DNA of 64,000 nt from Devosia oryzisoli (GTDB taxonomy: Bacteria; Pseudomonadota; Alphaproteobacteria; Rhizobiales; Devosiaceae), in contig NZ_JACYFU010000001.1 of NCBI RefSeq assembly GCF_014837245.1, forward strand, positions 62,001 to 126,000. Reading direction: 5' to 3'. Positions 44,707-52,914 of this stretch are shown piece by piece (position 1 is the first letter of the stretch; every line of letters begins with the position of its first letter). The notes under the pieces were generated by a model. The model was not told the origin of the DNA. It worked only from the letters and a program-made list of their open reading frames with translations, and did not search any database. The translations under genes were made by a program, and so were the position numbers.

Positions 44707-45531
44707 CTAGGGACGGATCGGGTTTTCTCGCCGGGTCAACGCATAAGCGACGAGGCCGATGCCGATGATCAGCATGGGCAGACTCAGCACCTGTCCCAGT
44801 GTCAGCCAGCCGCCATAGAGGTATCCGATCTGGACGTCGGGTAGGCGGACGAACTCCACGAGGATGCGCGCCAGCGAGTAGCCTATGGCAAAGATGCCTG
44901 CAACCAGACCCGGCTTGCGCAGGCCATGGAAGAGGTGCGTGACGACGCGGATGAGCAGTAAGAGCAGCAGGCCTTCGAGCAGAGATTCGTACAGCTGGCT
45001 CGGATGGCGCGGAACCTGCAGCGGATCGGTCGGGAAGATGACGCCCCAGGGCAGGGTGGTGGGGGCGCCATAGAGTTCGCCGTTGATGAAATTGGCAATG
45101 CGTCCGAGCATAATGCCGATGGTGGCGACGGCCCCGAGAAGATCGAGCGCGGACAGCCAGTGGCCGCCCTTGGACCGCGCAAACAGCACGGCTGCGAGCA
45201 TCAACCCGAGCATGCCACCGTGGTAGGACATGCCGCCATCGAGGGTGTTGATGATCTGCGTGGGGTTCTGCAGATAATAGGGGAGGTTGTAGAACAGCAC
45301 GTAACCGGTGCGGCCGCCGATCACGATGGCGAGCATGGCCCAGAAGGCGAAATCCCAGATGTCCTTGGCAGGGAAGGGCGGCGCGCCGCGATACCAGAGC
45401 CGTGGGTTGCGCAGCAGGAGCCATCCATAGGCCGCGCCCAGCAGAACCCCGAACAAGTAAGCGAGAGCATACCAGCGGATGGCAATCGGGCCGATCGCGA
45501 AGGCAATGGGATCGATATTGGGGAAAGGCAC
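44707..45531 (-). CDS. lgt: Prolipoprotein diacylglyceryl transferase
   Basis: A 274-residue inner-membrane enzyme that attaches diacylglycerol to lipobox cysteines. Seven or so membrane helices are visible, with the signature GGMSYHGGMLG, GRIANFINGELYG and RHPSQLYE (catalytic His/Arg region). The start is GTG at 45531, 7 bp after GGAGA; an ATG at 45579 would add 16 residues not typical of the family. Confidence 0.93.
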   Translation of the reverse strand: MPFPNIDPIAFAIGPIAIRWYALAYLFGVLLGAAYGWLLLRNPRLWYRGAPPFPAKDIWDFAFWAMLAIVIGGRTGYVLFYNLPYYLQNPTQIINTLDGGMSYHGGMLGLMLAAVLFARSKGGHWLSALDLLGAVATIGIMLGRIANFINGELYGAPTTLPWGVIFPTDPLQVPRHPSQLYESLLEGLLLLLLIRVVTHLFHGLRKPGLVAGIFAIGYSLARILVEFVRLPDVQIGYLYGGWLTLGQVLSLPMLIIGIGLVAYALTRRENPIRP

Positions 45532-45714
45532 GTTCGCGTCTCCAGCGGCCGATGGCGCTCGCTTGGCCAATGCGGCCAATCGCCCAGTGGCCTAGCCTTT
45601 TGGGCGCTGCGGTTCAAGCAGTGCGGCGGGGGCAGACTGGCCAAGTGCCGGTATGTGCCCTACATATCGGCAAAGAGCCCGACACCCGGGCGCCCAGCAG
45701 TGAACGGAAGTGCC

Positions 45715-45969
45715 ATGAACCAGAGCAACCGGATCTTCGACAATCTCGGCCGGATGATGAACGAGGCCGCCGGCATGGCGGATGGCGTGCGGCGCGAAGT
45801 CGAGACCATCGTCAAGTCGCAGGCGCAACGGATCATTTCGGACATGGAACTGGTCAAGCGCGAAGATTTCGACGCGCTGCGCGAGCTCGTGCAGGTGCAG
45901 GGCGAAGAGATCGATGCTCTTCGCAAGGAACTTGCGGAGCTGAAGGGCAAGGGCACGCCGTCCGCCTGA
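45715..45969 (+). CDS. Ubiquinone biosynthesis accessory factor UbiK family (BMFP/YqiC)
   Basis: An 84-residue, mostly helical protein: an amphipathic N-terminal helix (FDNLGRMMNEAAGMADGVRRE) and a C-terminal coiled coil (REDFDALRELVQVQGEEIDALRKELAELK). This matches UbiK, which binds membranes and aids late ubiquinone assembly factors under oxygen. It is divergent from lgt; this arrangement is conserved in the order. Confidence 0.88.
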   Translation: MNQSNRIFDNLGRMMNEAAGMADGVRREVETIVKSQAQRIISDMELVKREDFDALRELVQVQGEEIDALRKELAELKGKGTPSA

Positions 45970-46335
45970 CGGCCCATTCGCCTTCTGACCGCTTCAGCCC
46001 TGCGTTGTGGAAAACTGACCTCTTTCGGGACGGTTTTCCCCGGCTGCGGCTGGCGTGTTAAGGTTGCGTTAACCTTGTCGGACCAATCATCATCCACAAG
46101 GAAATGGTCCTCGTGGCGTTCCCTGCCGTCCCCTGAATCGCCGGGGCAATGTAGGGTCCTCTCATGTGGACGATTCGTAAGCCCTTGAGGCAGCGACCAG
46201 TTCTCTACAGTGTTCGGTCGCGTCTTGCGGATGGGAGGAGTGCCCGTCCGTTGCGTGTTCCAGCGTACCCGATGCCATGCCGGTTTGTTCGCCCGAACCG
46301 GATAGACGACAACGCCTTCCAGACGGAACCCGTCC
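45970..46335. other. 366-bp intergenic region upstream of ybjN-like gene
   Basis: No supported gene. The region contains a CtrA-type box (46058-46073) and several short ATG frames without ribosome sites. It separates ubiK from the YbjN-proC pair and probably holds their promoter. Confidence 0.4.
46058..46073 (+). promoter_or_regulatory. CtrA-type binding box TTAA-N7-TTAAC
   Basis: TTAAGGTTGCGTTAAC matches the full CtrA consensus TTAA-N7-TTAA(C) of alphaproteobacterial cell-cycle regulation. It lies 89 bp after ubiK and 263 bp before the YbjN-like start. The match is exact in both half-sites; occupancy is an inference. Confidence 0.5.
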
Positions 46336-46836
46336 ATGTCTCTGATTGAGTTTGAGCCAGATCGCGTCTCCCACCCGGTGGACTTGGTCGAGCATATCGC
46401 GTCGATCAACGACTGGACCTTCGAGCGCCAGGACGCCGACGAAATTTCTATCTCGGTACGGGGCGGCTGGAGCGACTACCACGTCTCCTTCAACTGGATG
46501 GAAGATCTCGAGTCGCTTCACATCGCCTGTGCGTTCGATCTGAAGGTACCCGATGGCCGTCGCAGCGAGATCAAGCAATTGATCACCCTGATAAACGAAC
46601 AGCTCTGGATCGGTCACTTCGACATTTGGCACAAGGAAGGGGTGGTGCTGTTCCGCAATTCGCACCTGCTGACCGGCGGGGCGGATGTTTCCCCGCAACA
46701 ATGTGAAGCCCTGCTGCGTTCAGCCAGCGACAGCTGCGATCTTTACTACCAGGCCTTCCAGTTCGTGGTGTGGGCCGGCAAGTCGGCCGCAGATGCTCTG
46801 AGCCATGTGATGTTCGAAACAGTGGGCGAGGCCTGA
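46336..46836 (+). CDS. YbjN domain-containing protein
   Basis: A 166-residue protein of the YbjN family (type III secretion chaperone-like fold). Recognisable are HPVDLVEHIASINDWTFERQDADEISI, the LHIACAFDLKVP strand, and INEQLWIGHFDIWHKEGVVLFR. Family members influence motility, stress and cell-surface behaviour, but the mechanism is unknown. Its stop overlaps the proC start (TGATG at 46834-46838), so both are on one transcript. Confidence 0.88.
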   Translation: MSLIEFEPDRVSHPVDLVEHIASINDWTFERQDADEISISVRGGWSDYHVSFNWMEDLESLHIACAFDLKVPDGRRSEIKQLITLINEQLWIGHFDIWHKEGVVLFRNSHLLTGGADVSPQQCEALLRSASDSCDLYYQAFQFVVWAGKSAADALSHVMFETVGEA

Positions 46837-47657
46837 TGACGACAGTGCGAGATGTTGGCCCGGTCATGTTGATCGGGGCCGGAAAGATGGGATTGGCGAT
46901 GGCACAGGGCTGGCTCGATGCCGGCCTGGCGCCAAACAATCTCATCCTGGCCGATCCGCTGCCCAGCGAGGCGGCGAAGGGCTTCGCGCAAGACTATGAG
47001 ATCGATATCGGTCCCGACCCCGTCGGGTTGCAGCCCAATGTGCTGGTATTGGCGGTGAAGCCGCAAATCATCGCCGACGTCATGAAAACGCTCAGCCCTG
47101 TCATCGGTCGGCATACCACGGTTCTTTCGATTGCGGCGGGGATATCCATTGCCCAACTCGCTCGCGGGCTTGAGACGGATAATATCGTACGCGCCATGCC
47201 CAATACGCCGGCGCAGGTCGGCAAGGGCATGACAGGAGCGGTTGCTGGTCCCGGCGTCAGCGCCGAGGGAAAAGCTGCCGTGGATGCCCTTCTGAGGGCG
47301 TCGGGGCAGTTGGTCTGGTTCGATGCCGAGAGCGATCTTGATGCGGTGACCGCGGTCTCAGGTTCTGGCCCGGCTTATGTTTTCAACCTGGTGGAAGCCT
47401 TGGCTGCCGCCGGTGTGGCGCAGGGGCTTCCGGAGCACATCGCCATGCAGCTGGCCCGCCAAACCGTCATCGGTGCCGCGGCGCTGATGGAAGCCGATCA
47501 GAGTCCTGCCGGGGTGTTACGGCAGAATGTGACGTCACCCAAGGGGACGACGGCGGAGGCGCTGGCAGTGCTGATGGCGGATGATGGACTTGGCCCCCTC
47601 GTCGGTCGCGCCGTCGCAGCTGCACGCCGGCGCAGTGAGGAACTGGGGCGGGGCTGA
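46836..47657 (+). CDS. proC: Pyrroline-5-carboxylate reductase
   Basis: A 273-residue P5C reductase catalysing the last step of proline synthesis. The Rossmann motif is LIGAGKMGLAMAQGW (about 12-26), VLAVKPQ follows, and the C-terminal signature VSGSGPAYVFNLVEALAAAGVAQGLP...TVIGAAALM...NVTSPKGTTAEAL is complete. Confidence 0.95.
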   Translation: MTTVRDVGPVMLIGAGKMGLAMAQGWLDAGLAPNNLILADPLPSEAAKGFAQDYEIDIGPDPVGLQPNVLVLAVKPQIIADVMKTLSPVIGRHTTVLSIAAGISIAQLARGLETDNIVRAMPNTPAQVGKGMTGAVAGPGVSAEGKAAVDALLRASGQLVWFDAESDLDAVTAVSGSGPAYVFNLVEALAAAGVAQGLPEHIAMQLARQTVIGAAALMEADQSPAGVLRQNVTSPKGTTAEALAVLMADDGLGPLVGRAVAAARRRSEELGRG

Positions 47658-47669
47658 CGCTTCGATCGC

Positions 47670-48188
47670 TCAGATATTTGCGGTCAGGTTCAGCCGGTCG
47701 AGCGTCGGGTGATCGGCGGGATCGACCATGCCGACCAGGAAACGCCTGACCGTGGTCGCCGCCTCGGGCGGCAACGCGGCAATGGAGGCGTCGATACGGG
47801 TGGCCTGGCTCACCGAGAGGTCAGCGAAAAAGGCGCGACCCTTGTCCGTTGCGAACAAGAGCCGCTGCCGTCGATCGGCGTGCCCGGTCTTTTGTTCGAC
47901 GTAGCCATGGTCGATCAGTTGCCGCAGCACGCGAGCGAGCGACTGCTTGGTGATCTTGAGGATGTCGAGCAGGTCCGCGACCGGCATGCCCGGTCGCAAG
48001 TTGACAAAATAGAGCACCCGGTGGTGCGCGCGCCCGAAGCCTTGCCGCTCCAGCAGGGCATCGGCGTCACCGGTAAAATCCCGATAGGCAAAGAAGAAGA
48101 GTCCCATGATGTCGAGCGGGAGGTGTGGCTGATCGGATACCGGCGAAATTATGTCAGCCTTGTTGACATTTTTAGGGTGCTCTGCCAT
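47670..48188 (-). CDS. MarR family transcriptional regulator
   Basis: A 172-residue winged-helix protein: LERQGFGRAHHRVLYFVNLRPGMPVADLLDILKITKQSLARVLRQLIDHGYVEQ is the recognition helix region, followed by the HADRRQRLLFATDKG wing (the DxRxR..LTxxG MarR signature). Divergent from ilvE with an inverted repeat between them. GGGAG precedes ATG 48188. It converges with proC, 12 bp apart. Confidence 0.88.
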   Translation of the reverse strand: MAEHPKNVNKADIISPVSDQPHLPLDIMGLFFFAYRDFTGDADALLERQGFGRAHHRVLYFVNLRPGMPVADLLDILKITKQSLARVLRQLIDHGYVEQKTGHADRRQRLLFATDKGRAFFADLSVSQATRIDASIAALPPEAATTVRRFLVGMVDPADHPTLDRLNLTANI

Positions 48189-48226
48189 TGTGTCTCCCAA
48201 GCCGCCGCATGCTGTCTTATCCCAAA

Positions 48227-48248
48227 GAGCTTGGTATTTGCCAAGCTC
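48227..48248. promoter_or_regulatory. MarR-type palindromic operator candidate
   Basis: Perfect 8-bp arms GAGCTTGG / CCAAGCTC around TATTTG, centred in the 132-bp spacer between marR and ilvE. The size and spacing fit a MarR dimer site that could control both genes. Confidence 0.5.
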
Positions 48249-48320
48249 GGGTACGCTGGGCATGATGAGCGGAACCGTGCCTGAACAGGGCGAACGACAC
48301 TTTATTCTCGGGAGAGGATC

Positions 48321-49214
48321 ATGGCAGGCCTGCCGATGGACCAGCGCGATGGCTGGATCTGGTTCGATGGGGAACTCAAACCCTGGAAGGATGCGAAGAT
48401 CCACGTGCTCACGCACGGGCTGCATTATGCCAGTTCGGTATTCGAAGGCGAACGCGCCTATGGCGGCGAAATCTTCAAGTCGCGCGAGCATTCCGAGCGT
48501 CTGATCCGCTCTGCCGCGACGCTGGACATGCCTTTCCCGTATACGGTCGAGGAACTCGAAGCGGCCAAGCGGCTGGTGCTGGAAAAGAACGGTCTTGTCG
48601 ACGCCTATGTTCGTCCTGTCGCCTGGCGCGGATCGGAAGAATTGTCGGTGCCGGCTCGCAACAACACGGTGCACGTGGCGATCGCGGCCTGGGTGTGGCC
48701 GAGTTATTTCTCGGTCGAGGAAAAGCTCAAGGGCATTCGGCTCGAATGGAGCAAATGGAAGCGTCCGTCGCCGGAGACGATCCCGTCCTCTGCCAAGGCC
48801 GCGGGTCTTTACATGATCTGCACACTGTCGAAAGACCATGCCATGGCCAACGGCTATGCCGATGCGCTGATGCTGGACTATCGCGGTTATGTGGCCGAAG
48901 CCACTGGCGCCAATGTGTTCTTCATCAAGGGCAAGGACATCACGACGCCGACGCCCGATTGCTTCCTCAACGGCATCACGCGGCAGACTGTCATTGCGCT
49001 GGCCAAGGAGAACGGTTTCACCGTCACCGAACGGCACATCAAGCCCGAGGAACTGAGCGACTTCGACGAGTGCTTCCTCACCGGTACTGCCGCCGAAGTG
49101 ACGCCGGTGTCGCTGATCGGGGACTACACGTTCACACCGGGCGAAGGGTGCCGCACACTGATCGATGCCTACACTCGGGCGGTTCAGCCCAAGCGGGCAC
49201 AAGCGGCCGAATAG
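48321..49214 (+). CDS. ilvE: Branched-chain amino acid aminotransferase
   Basis: A 297-residue class IV PLP aminotransferase. LTHGLHYASSVFEGERAY at the front, the PLP lysine in SSAKAAGLYM (about 156-165), EATGANVFFIKG and the CFLTGTAAEVTPV ending are typical. It interconverts Leu, Ile, Val and their keto acids. GAGAGGATC precedes ATG 48321. The gene is next to, and probably regulated by, the MarR protein. Confidence 0.94.
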   Translation: MAGLPMDQRDGWIWFDGELKPWKDAKIHVLTHGLHYASSVFEGERAYGGEIFKSREHSERLIRSAATLDMPFPYTVEELEAAKRLVLEKNGLVDAYVRPVAWRGSEELSVPARNNTVHVAIAAWVWPSYFSVEEKLKGIRLEWSKWKRPSPETIPSSAKAAGLYMICTLSKDHAMANGYADALMLDYRGYVAEATGANVFFIKGKDITTPTPDCFLNGITRQTVIALAKENGFTVTERHIKPEELSDFDECFLTGTAAEVTPVSLIGDYTFTPGEGCRTLIDAYTRAVQPKRAQAAE

Positions 49215-49240
49215 GGCTCGTGTTTCACCAGAAGATGAAG

Positions 49241-49266
49241 TGCCCGCCGGTCCGGCGGGCATTTTT
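49241..49266 (+). terminator. Rho-independent terminator after ilvE
   Basis: Stem TGCCCGCC / GGCGGGCA (49241-49248 with 49254-49261, loop of 5) followed by TTTTT, 27 bp past the ilvE stop. Confidence 0.88.
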
Positions 49267-49275
49267 CTTTGCGCG

Positions 49276-50205
49276 TCAGGCAGGGACGGAGGCGGTGCCG
49301 AACAGCGTTTCTTGCACAAGCCCCGTCGTGTAGCCGCGGGTGTTGTGCGCTCTGGCGGCGTAAGCCGGATTGGACATCAGCGCCGCGTGCAATTGGGGCA
49401 GGTTGTAGAAGGGGACGCTGGGGTAGAGGTGATGCTCGAGGTGGTAATTGACGTGGTGCGGCGCAAAGAGTGCTCGCTCCCACTGATAGGGCACGACGGA
49501 ACGGGTGCCGCCCAGTTCATGCGAATAGTCCATCGACCCGAAATGCTCGGCCACACTGCGGACATGCATGAGCAGGAAAAAGGCCGTGAAATAAGGGACA
49601 AACCAATAGAGAAGAACCTCGCGCCAGATACCGAGGACTGTGAAGAGTGCCGCGAGGACAAGATAGTAGCCGAGGCGCGCGAGGCGGTAGGCGAGCGGCG
49701 GCTTTGGCGCGGCCTTGAGGCGAGCGGTGATGCTGAAGATGTCGATGATGGACCCGACGACGACGAGATAGCTGACCAGATCGAGCGCCGCGTGCTGCCA
49801 GGCCTGGGGGAACGTGAACTTGCGCTTGCCCAGCTTGATGACCCAGTCCGGGTCCTTGTCGGTATTGGTGTAGCGATGGTGCGCGAGGTGGTTCTGGCGG
49901 TAGCTGGCGACGGTTGAAAGGATCGGCCAGGCGACAAAGTTGTCGCATATCCAGTCGCTCAAGCCCTTTCGCCCGGACAGGAACCGATAGTGCGCGAAAT
50001 CGTGCAGGAGGACGCCAAAACCGTGCATGCGGCCACCGACAATCACTACGGCCAGCAGGTAGATCGCCCAGTGCTGCGCCCATTGGGAAAGGGCGATGGC
50101 GGCAACGATGACGCCCCAGTCGAAGGCAAGCGCAAAGGCGGTGCGCCACGGCGTGAGCACGGAGAGCCGCTTGACCGTAGCGGCGTCGAGATAGGGTTGC
50201 GACAT
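49276..50205 (-). CDS. Membrane fatty acid desaturase family protein
   Basis: A 309-residue di-iron membrane enzyme with all three His boxes: HDFAH (68-72), HLAHH (106-110) and HLEHH (about 256-260, in NYHLEHHLYP). About four membrane helices. It could desaturate acyl lipids or hydroxylate carotenoids or sphingolipid-like substrates; the substrate cannot be told. ATG at 50205 is chosen over an in-frame upstream start at 50256. A degenerate CtrA-type sequence lies upstream at 50274-50289. Confidence 0.85.
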   Translation of the reverse strand: MSQPYLDAATVKRLSVLTPWRTAFALAFDWGVIVAAIALSQWAQHWAIYLLAVVIVGGRMHGFGVLLHDFAHYRFLSGRKGLSDWICDNFVAWPILSTVASYRQNHLAHHRYTNTDKDPDWVIKLGKRKFTFPQAWQHAALDLVSYLVVVGSIIDIFSITARLKAAPKPPLAYRLARLGYYLVLAALFTVLGIWREVLLYWFVPYFTAFFLLMHVRSVAEHFGSMDYSHELGGTRSVVPYQWERALFAPHHVNYHLEHHLYPSVPFYNLPQLHAALMSNPAYAARAHNTRGYTTGLVQETLFGTASVPA

Positions 50206-50295
50206 GGTGTGGCCCCAGCCGGCGTTTGACTGACGCACTGTTATCACGGATCGCATGGGAGCGGCAGTTATGGTTACCGGACGGTTAACAGGCCG

Positions 50296-50739
50296 TCAGG
50301 ACCAGCGGCCGCGGGCCGCGTCGTCCTCGGATTTGGCCGCTACCCACTCCAGGCCGTTCTCGGTCTCTTCCTGTTTCCAGAATGGAGCATCTGTCTTGAG
50401 GTAGTCCATGAGGAACGCGGCGCCCTCGAAAGCGGCTCGGCGGTGCGGCGCCAAAGTTATGACCTGCATGATGGTGTCCCCGGGCAGAAGGCGGCCATGG
50501 CGGTGCGTGATGGCAGCGTCGATGAGCCCAAAGCGGACGATCGCCCGGTCCCGCATCTCGGCCAACTCGTGTTCGGCCAGCGCCGGATAGCACTCCAGGA
50601 CCAGCGCGGTGATCGGGCGATCCGGCGTGGAGCGAACGATGCCGGTGAAGGTGACCATCGCCCCGGCGCCCTCGCTCTCCGCCTGAAACCGATTGGCGTT
50701 GAGGCCGGGGTCAAACGGGTCGGCGGTCACGCGGATCAT
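50296..50739 (-). CDS. moaE: Molybdopterin synthase catalytic subunit
   Basis: A 147-residue MoaE. TFTGIVR near residue 32, the RHGRLLPGD segment and the lysines of FLMDYLKTDAPFWKQE (catalytic Lys119/Lys126 region) are in place. With MoaD it transfers sulfur to precursor Z to make molybdopterin. A TTG at 50745 overlaps the moaD stop, but ATG at 50739 is the more ordinary start. Confidence 0.93.
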   Translation of the reverse strand: MIRVTADPFDPGLNANRFQAESEGAGAMVTFTGIVRSTPDRPITALVLECYPALAEHELAEMRDRAIVRFGLIDAAITHRHGRLLPGDTIMQVITLAPHRRAAFEGAAFLMDYLKTDAPFWKQEETENGLEWVAAKSEDDAARGRWS

Positions 50740-50741
50740 CG

Positions 50742-50993
50742 TCAACCACCCGTCATGGGGGGCAGGATGGCGATCTCGCGCGCGCCGGCGATGGGCGTGT
50801 CAGGCGAAACGATGCGGGCATCGCGCGAGAGCTTGAAGAGGGCGGGATTGGCCATGGCGATATCCAGCGCTTCGTCCCGCGCCCGCAGCCAGTGCACGAG
50901 ATCGGCAAGCGTTTTCACCTCTGCAGGCGGGTCGATCTCGTCGCTGGCGCGATTGAGGCGCTCGCGCAGCCAGGCGAAATAGAGAACCTTCAT
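50742..50993 (-). CDS. moaD: Molybdopterin synthase sulfur carrier subunit
   Basis: An 83-residue ubiquitin-like protein ending PPMTGG; the C-terminal Gly-Gly is adenylated and thiocarboxylated to carry sulfur. The ATG overlaps the pgsA stop (50990-50993) and the stop runs into moaE, so pgsA-moaD-moaE are one transcript. Confidence 0.93.
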   Translation of the reverse strand: MKVLYFAWLRERLNRASDEIDPPAEVKTLADLVHWLRARDEALDIAMANPALFKLSRDARIVSPDTPIAGAREIAILPPMTGG

Positions 50994-51556
50994 TTGCCGG
51001 TGCCAAGAAGGTGTGGCCAGGAGGCGCGAAGATAGTTCCAGCCCGTCCACAGTGTCAGCGCCCCGGCCAGCCAAAGAACAATGTCGGACAGGAGCCGCAA
51101 GCCCGGGATGATGCCTTCGAGCAGCACGATCGCAAGGGCGATCAACTGCACCGTAGTCTTCCACTTGGCCAGCTTGCTGACCGGCAGCACCACGGCGGTA
51201 TTGCCGAGAAATTCACGCAGCCCGGAGATGAAGAACTCGCGAAAGAGGATGGCGATGACCGGGATCATGTCCCAGCCGGACAAGCTGCCATCCCAAGCGA
51301 GGACCGCCACCATGATGCCGACGAGCAGCTTGTCGGCGATGGGGTCGAGCATGCGGCCGAGGTCGGAATACTGGTTCCAGGCGCGGGCGAGATAGCCGTC
51401 TACCCAGTCACTGGCGGCGGCCAGCACATAGAGAACCAGAGCGACGATGCGAAGGCCAATGTCGCCTTCCATCACCAGCCACGCGATCGGCACGATCGCC
51501 GCGATGCGGATGATGGTGAGGATGTTGGGGACGAGAAGCAGGGGGTTGCGGGCCAT
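50990..51556 (-). CDS. pgsA: CDP-diacylglycerol--glycerol-3-phosphate 3-phosphatidyltransferase
   Basis: A 188-residue membrane enzyme for phosphatidylglycerol synthesis. The CDP-alcohol phosphotransferase motif D-G-x2-A-R-x8-G-x3-D-x3-D is exact in DWVDGYLARAWNQYSDLGRMLD (about 49-70). Four or more helices. In related genomes it directly follows uvrC; here about 4.6 kb separates them. Confidence 0.94.
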   Translation of the reverse strand: MARNPLLLVPNILTIIRIAAIVPIAWLVMEGDIGLRIVALVLYVLAAASDWVDGYLARAWNQYSDLGRMLDPIADKLLVGIMVAVLAWDGSLSGWDMIPVIAILFREFFISGLREFLGNTAVVLPVSKLAKWKTTVQLIALAIVLLEGIIPGLRLLSDIVLWLAGALTLWTGWNYLRASWPHLLGTGK

Positions 51557-51719
51557 GGCGGGAGAGAACAGGAACGCGGGGTGCCGGTCAAGCCGCTTCG
51601 ACGCGGAGCCGACCGTCCTGAGCGTACGGCGCTTCCGGTTAGTGACTTGCCTTCCGGGCTCTCTCACCCCCTCCCGGCCTCCCCCGGAGGGGGAGAGGCG
51701 GGTCGGTGCGTGGGATGGA

Positions 51720-52793
51720 CTATGCCACCGCCTGGGTGGTTGCGGCGCGGCGTTTTTCGACGGCGGCGGCGAGAGCCTCAAGGGTCTTAACTGTCGTGTC
51801 CCAACCGATGCAGCCGTCGGTGATGGACTGACCGTAGGTGAGGGGCTGACCCGGTACGAGGTCCTGCCGGCCGGCGACGAGGTTGGATTCGATCATCACG
51901 CCGATGATGCGGTTGTCACCGGAGGCCATCTGGTCTCCGATCTCGGCCAGAACGCGGGGCTGGTTTTCGGGATTCTTGGAGGAGTTGGCGTGGCTGGCGT
52001 CGATCATGATCGCCGGCGCGAGGCCCGCCTTTTGTGCTGCCTTGGCAGCGGCATCGACGCTTTCGGCATCGTAGTTCGTGGTCTTGCCGCCACGCAGGAT
52101 GATGTGGCAATCGGGATTGCCGGTGGTGGCCGCGATGGCTGACTGGCCGTCCTTGGTCACCGCCATGAAGTGATGCGGCTGGCTGGCGGAAAGGACCGCG
52201 TCAAGCGCGATCTTGACGTTGCCATCGGTGCCGTTCTTGAAGCCCACCGGGCAGGAAAGGCCTGAGGCCAGTTCGCGGTGGATCTGCGATTCGGTGGTGC
52301 GCGCGCCAATCGCGGCCCAGGCGACGAGATCGGCCAGATATTGCGGCGTTGTCATGTCGAGGAATTCGCAGGCGGTCGGAAGGCCGAGATTGGTGATGTC
52401 GAGCAACAGGGCGCGTGCGGTGTGCAGCCCCTGGCGAATATTGAAGCTGCCGTCGAGATCGGGATCGTTGATGAGACCCTTCCAGCCCACCGTCGTGCGG
52501 GGCTTTTCGAAGTAGACGCGCATGATGATTTCGAGCCGGTCGCCGAGCTTTTCGCGCAGGGGCGCCAGGCGCGTGGCGTACTCGATGGCGGCGGCCGGAT
52601 CGTGAATGGAACAGGGACCGACGATGACGGCCAGCCGGTCGTCCTGGCCCGTGAGAATGTTATGGAGATCGTGCCGAGCCGAAATCACCGTGCGCGTCGC
52701 GGCGTCGGTGCGTGGATGCTGGCGCATCACCTCGATGGGCGGCGTCAGCGGCTTGATTTCGGTGATGCGGAGGTCGTCGGTCGATTTGAGCAT
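51720..52793 (-). CDS. aroG: 3-deoxy-7-phosphoheptulonate synthase, class I (AroFGH type)
   Basis: A 357-residue DAHP synthase, first enzyme of the shikimate pathway (PEP plus erythrose-4-phosphate). VIVGPCSIHDP, RVYFEKPRTTVGWKGLINDP, GARTTESQIHRELASGLSCPVGFKNGTDG and DASHANSSK are hallmarks of the E. coli AroF/G/H family; many Rhizobiales use the unrelated-looking class II enzyme. Expression is probably set by attenuation: a leader peptide and terminator lie immediately upstream. ATG at 52793. Confidence 0.94.
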   Translation of the reverse strand: MLKSTDDLRITEIKPLTPPIEVMRQHPRTDAATRTVISARHDLHNILTGQDDRLAVIVGPCSIHDPAAAIEYATRLAPLREKLGDRLEIIMRVYFEKPRTTVGWKGLINDPDLDGSFNIRQGLHTARALLLDITNLGLPTACEFLDMTTPQYLADLVAWAAIGARTTESQIHRELASGLSCPVGFKNGTDGNVKIALDAVLSASQPHHFMAVTKDGQSAIAATTGNPDCHIILRGGKTTNYDAESVDAAAKAAQKAGLAPAIMIDASHANSSKNPENQPRVLAEIGDQMASGDNRIIGVMIESNLVAGRQDLVPGQPLTYGQSITDGCIGWDTTVKTLEALAAAVEKRRAATTQAVA

Positions 52794-52827
52794 TTGGTCC
52801 CTCGGGGTGGTGCTGCGAGGGGCCAAG

Positions 52828-52856
52828 AAAAAAGCCGCCTCGGAAGTCGGGCGGCT
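52828..52856 (-). terminator. Attenuator terminator in the aroG leader
   Basis: On the minus strand AGCCGCC (52856-52850) pairs with GGCGGCT (52839-52833) around a 10-nt loop and is followed by a run of six T (52833-52828, sharing one base). It lies 31 nt after the leader-peptide stop and 35 bp before the aroG start codon, where a terminator makes sense only as an attenuator. Confidence 0.8.
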
Positions 52857-52914
52857 GGCTTGCGGTTTGGTCTGGTCTTGTCTGGATCAGGACACGCGCG
52901 CGTTAGCCTCCGCC
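52850..52914 (-). promoter_or_regulatory. Antiterminator pairing in the aroG leader
   Basis: GGCGGAGGCT (52914-52905, inside leader codons 16-19) can pair with AGCCAGCCGCC (52860-52850), which contains the terminator's 5' arm, so the two folds exclude each other. TCCGC (52923-52919) can instead pair with GCGGA (52913-52909), giving the 1:2 hairpin of a classical attenuator. A ribosome stalled on the aromatic codons would cover TCCGC and favour the antiterminator. Confidence 0.7.

Noticed and set aside
48189-48320. Leader peptide attenuator for ilvE
   Set aside because: An 18-codon ATG frame exists at 48209, but it has no run of Leu, Ile or Val codons and no terminator follows.
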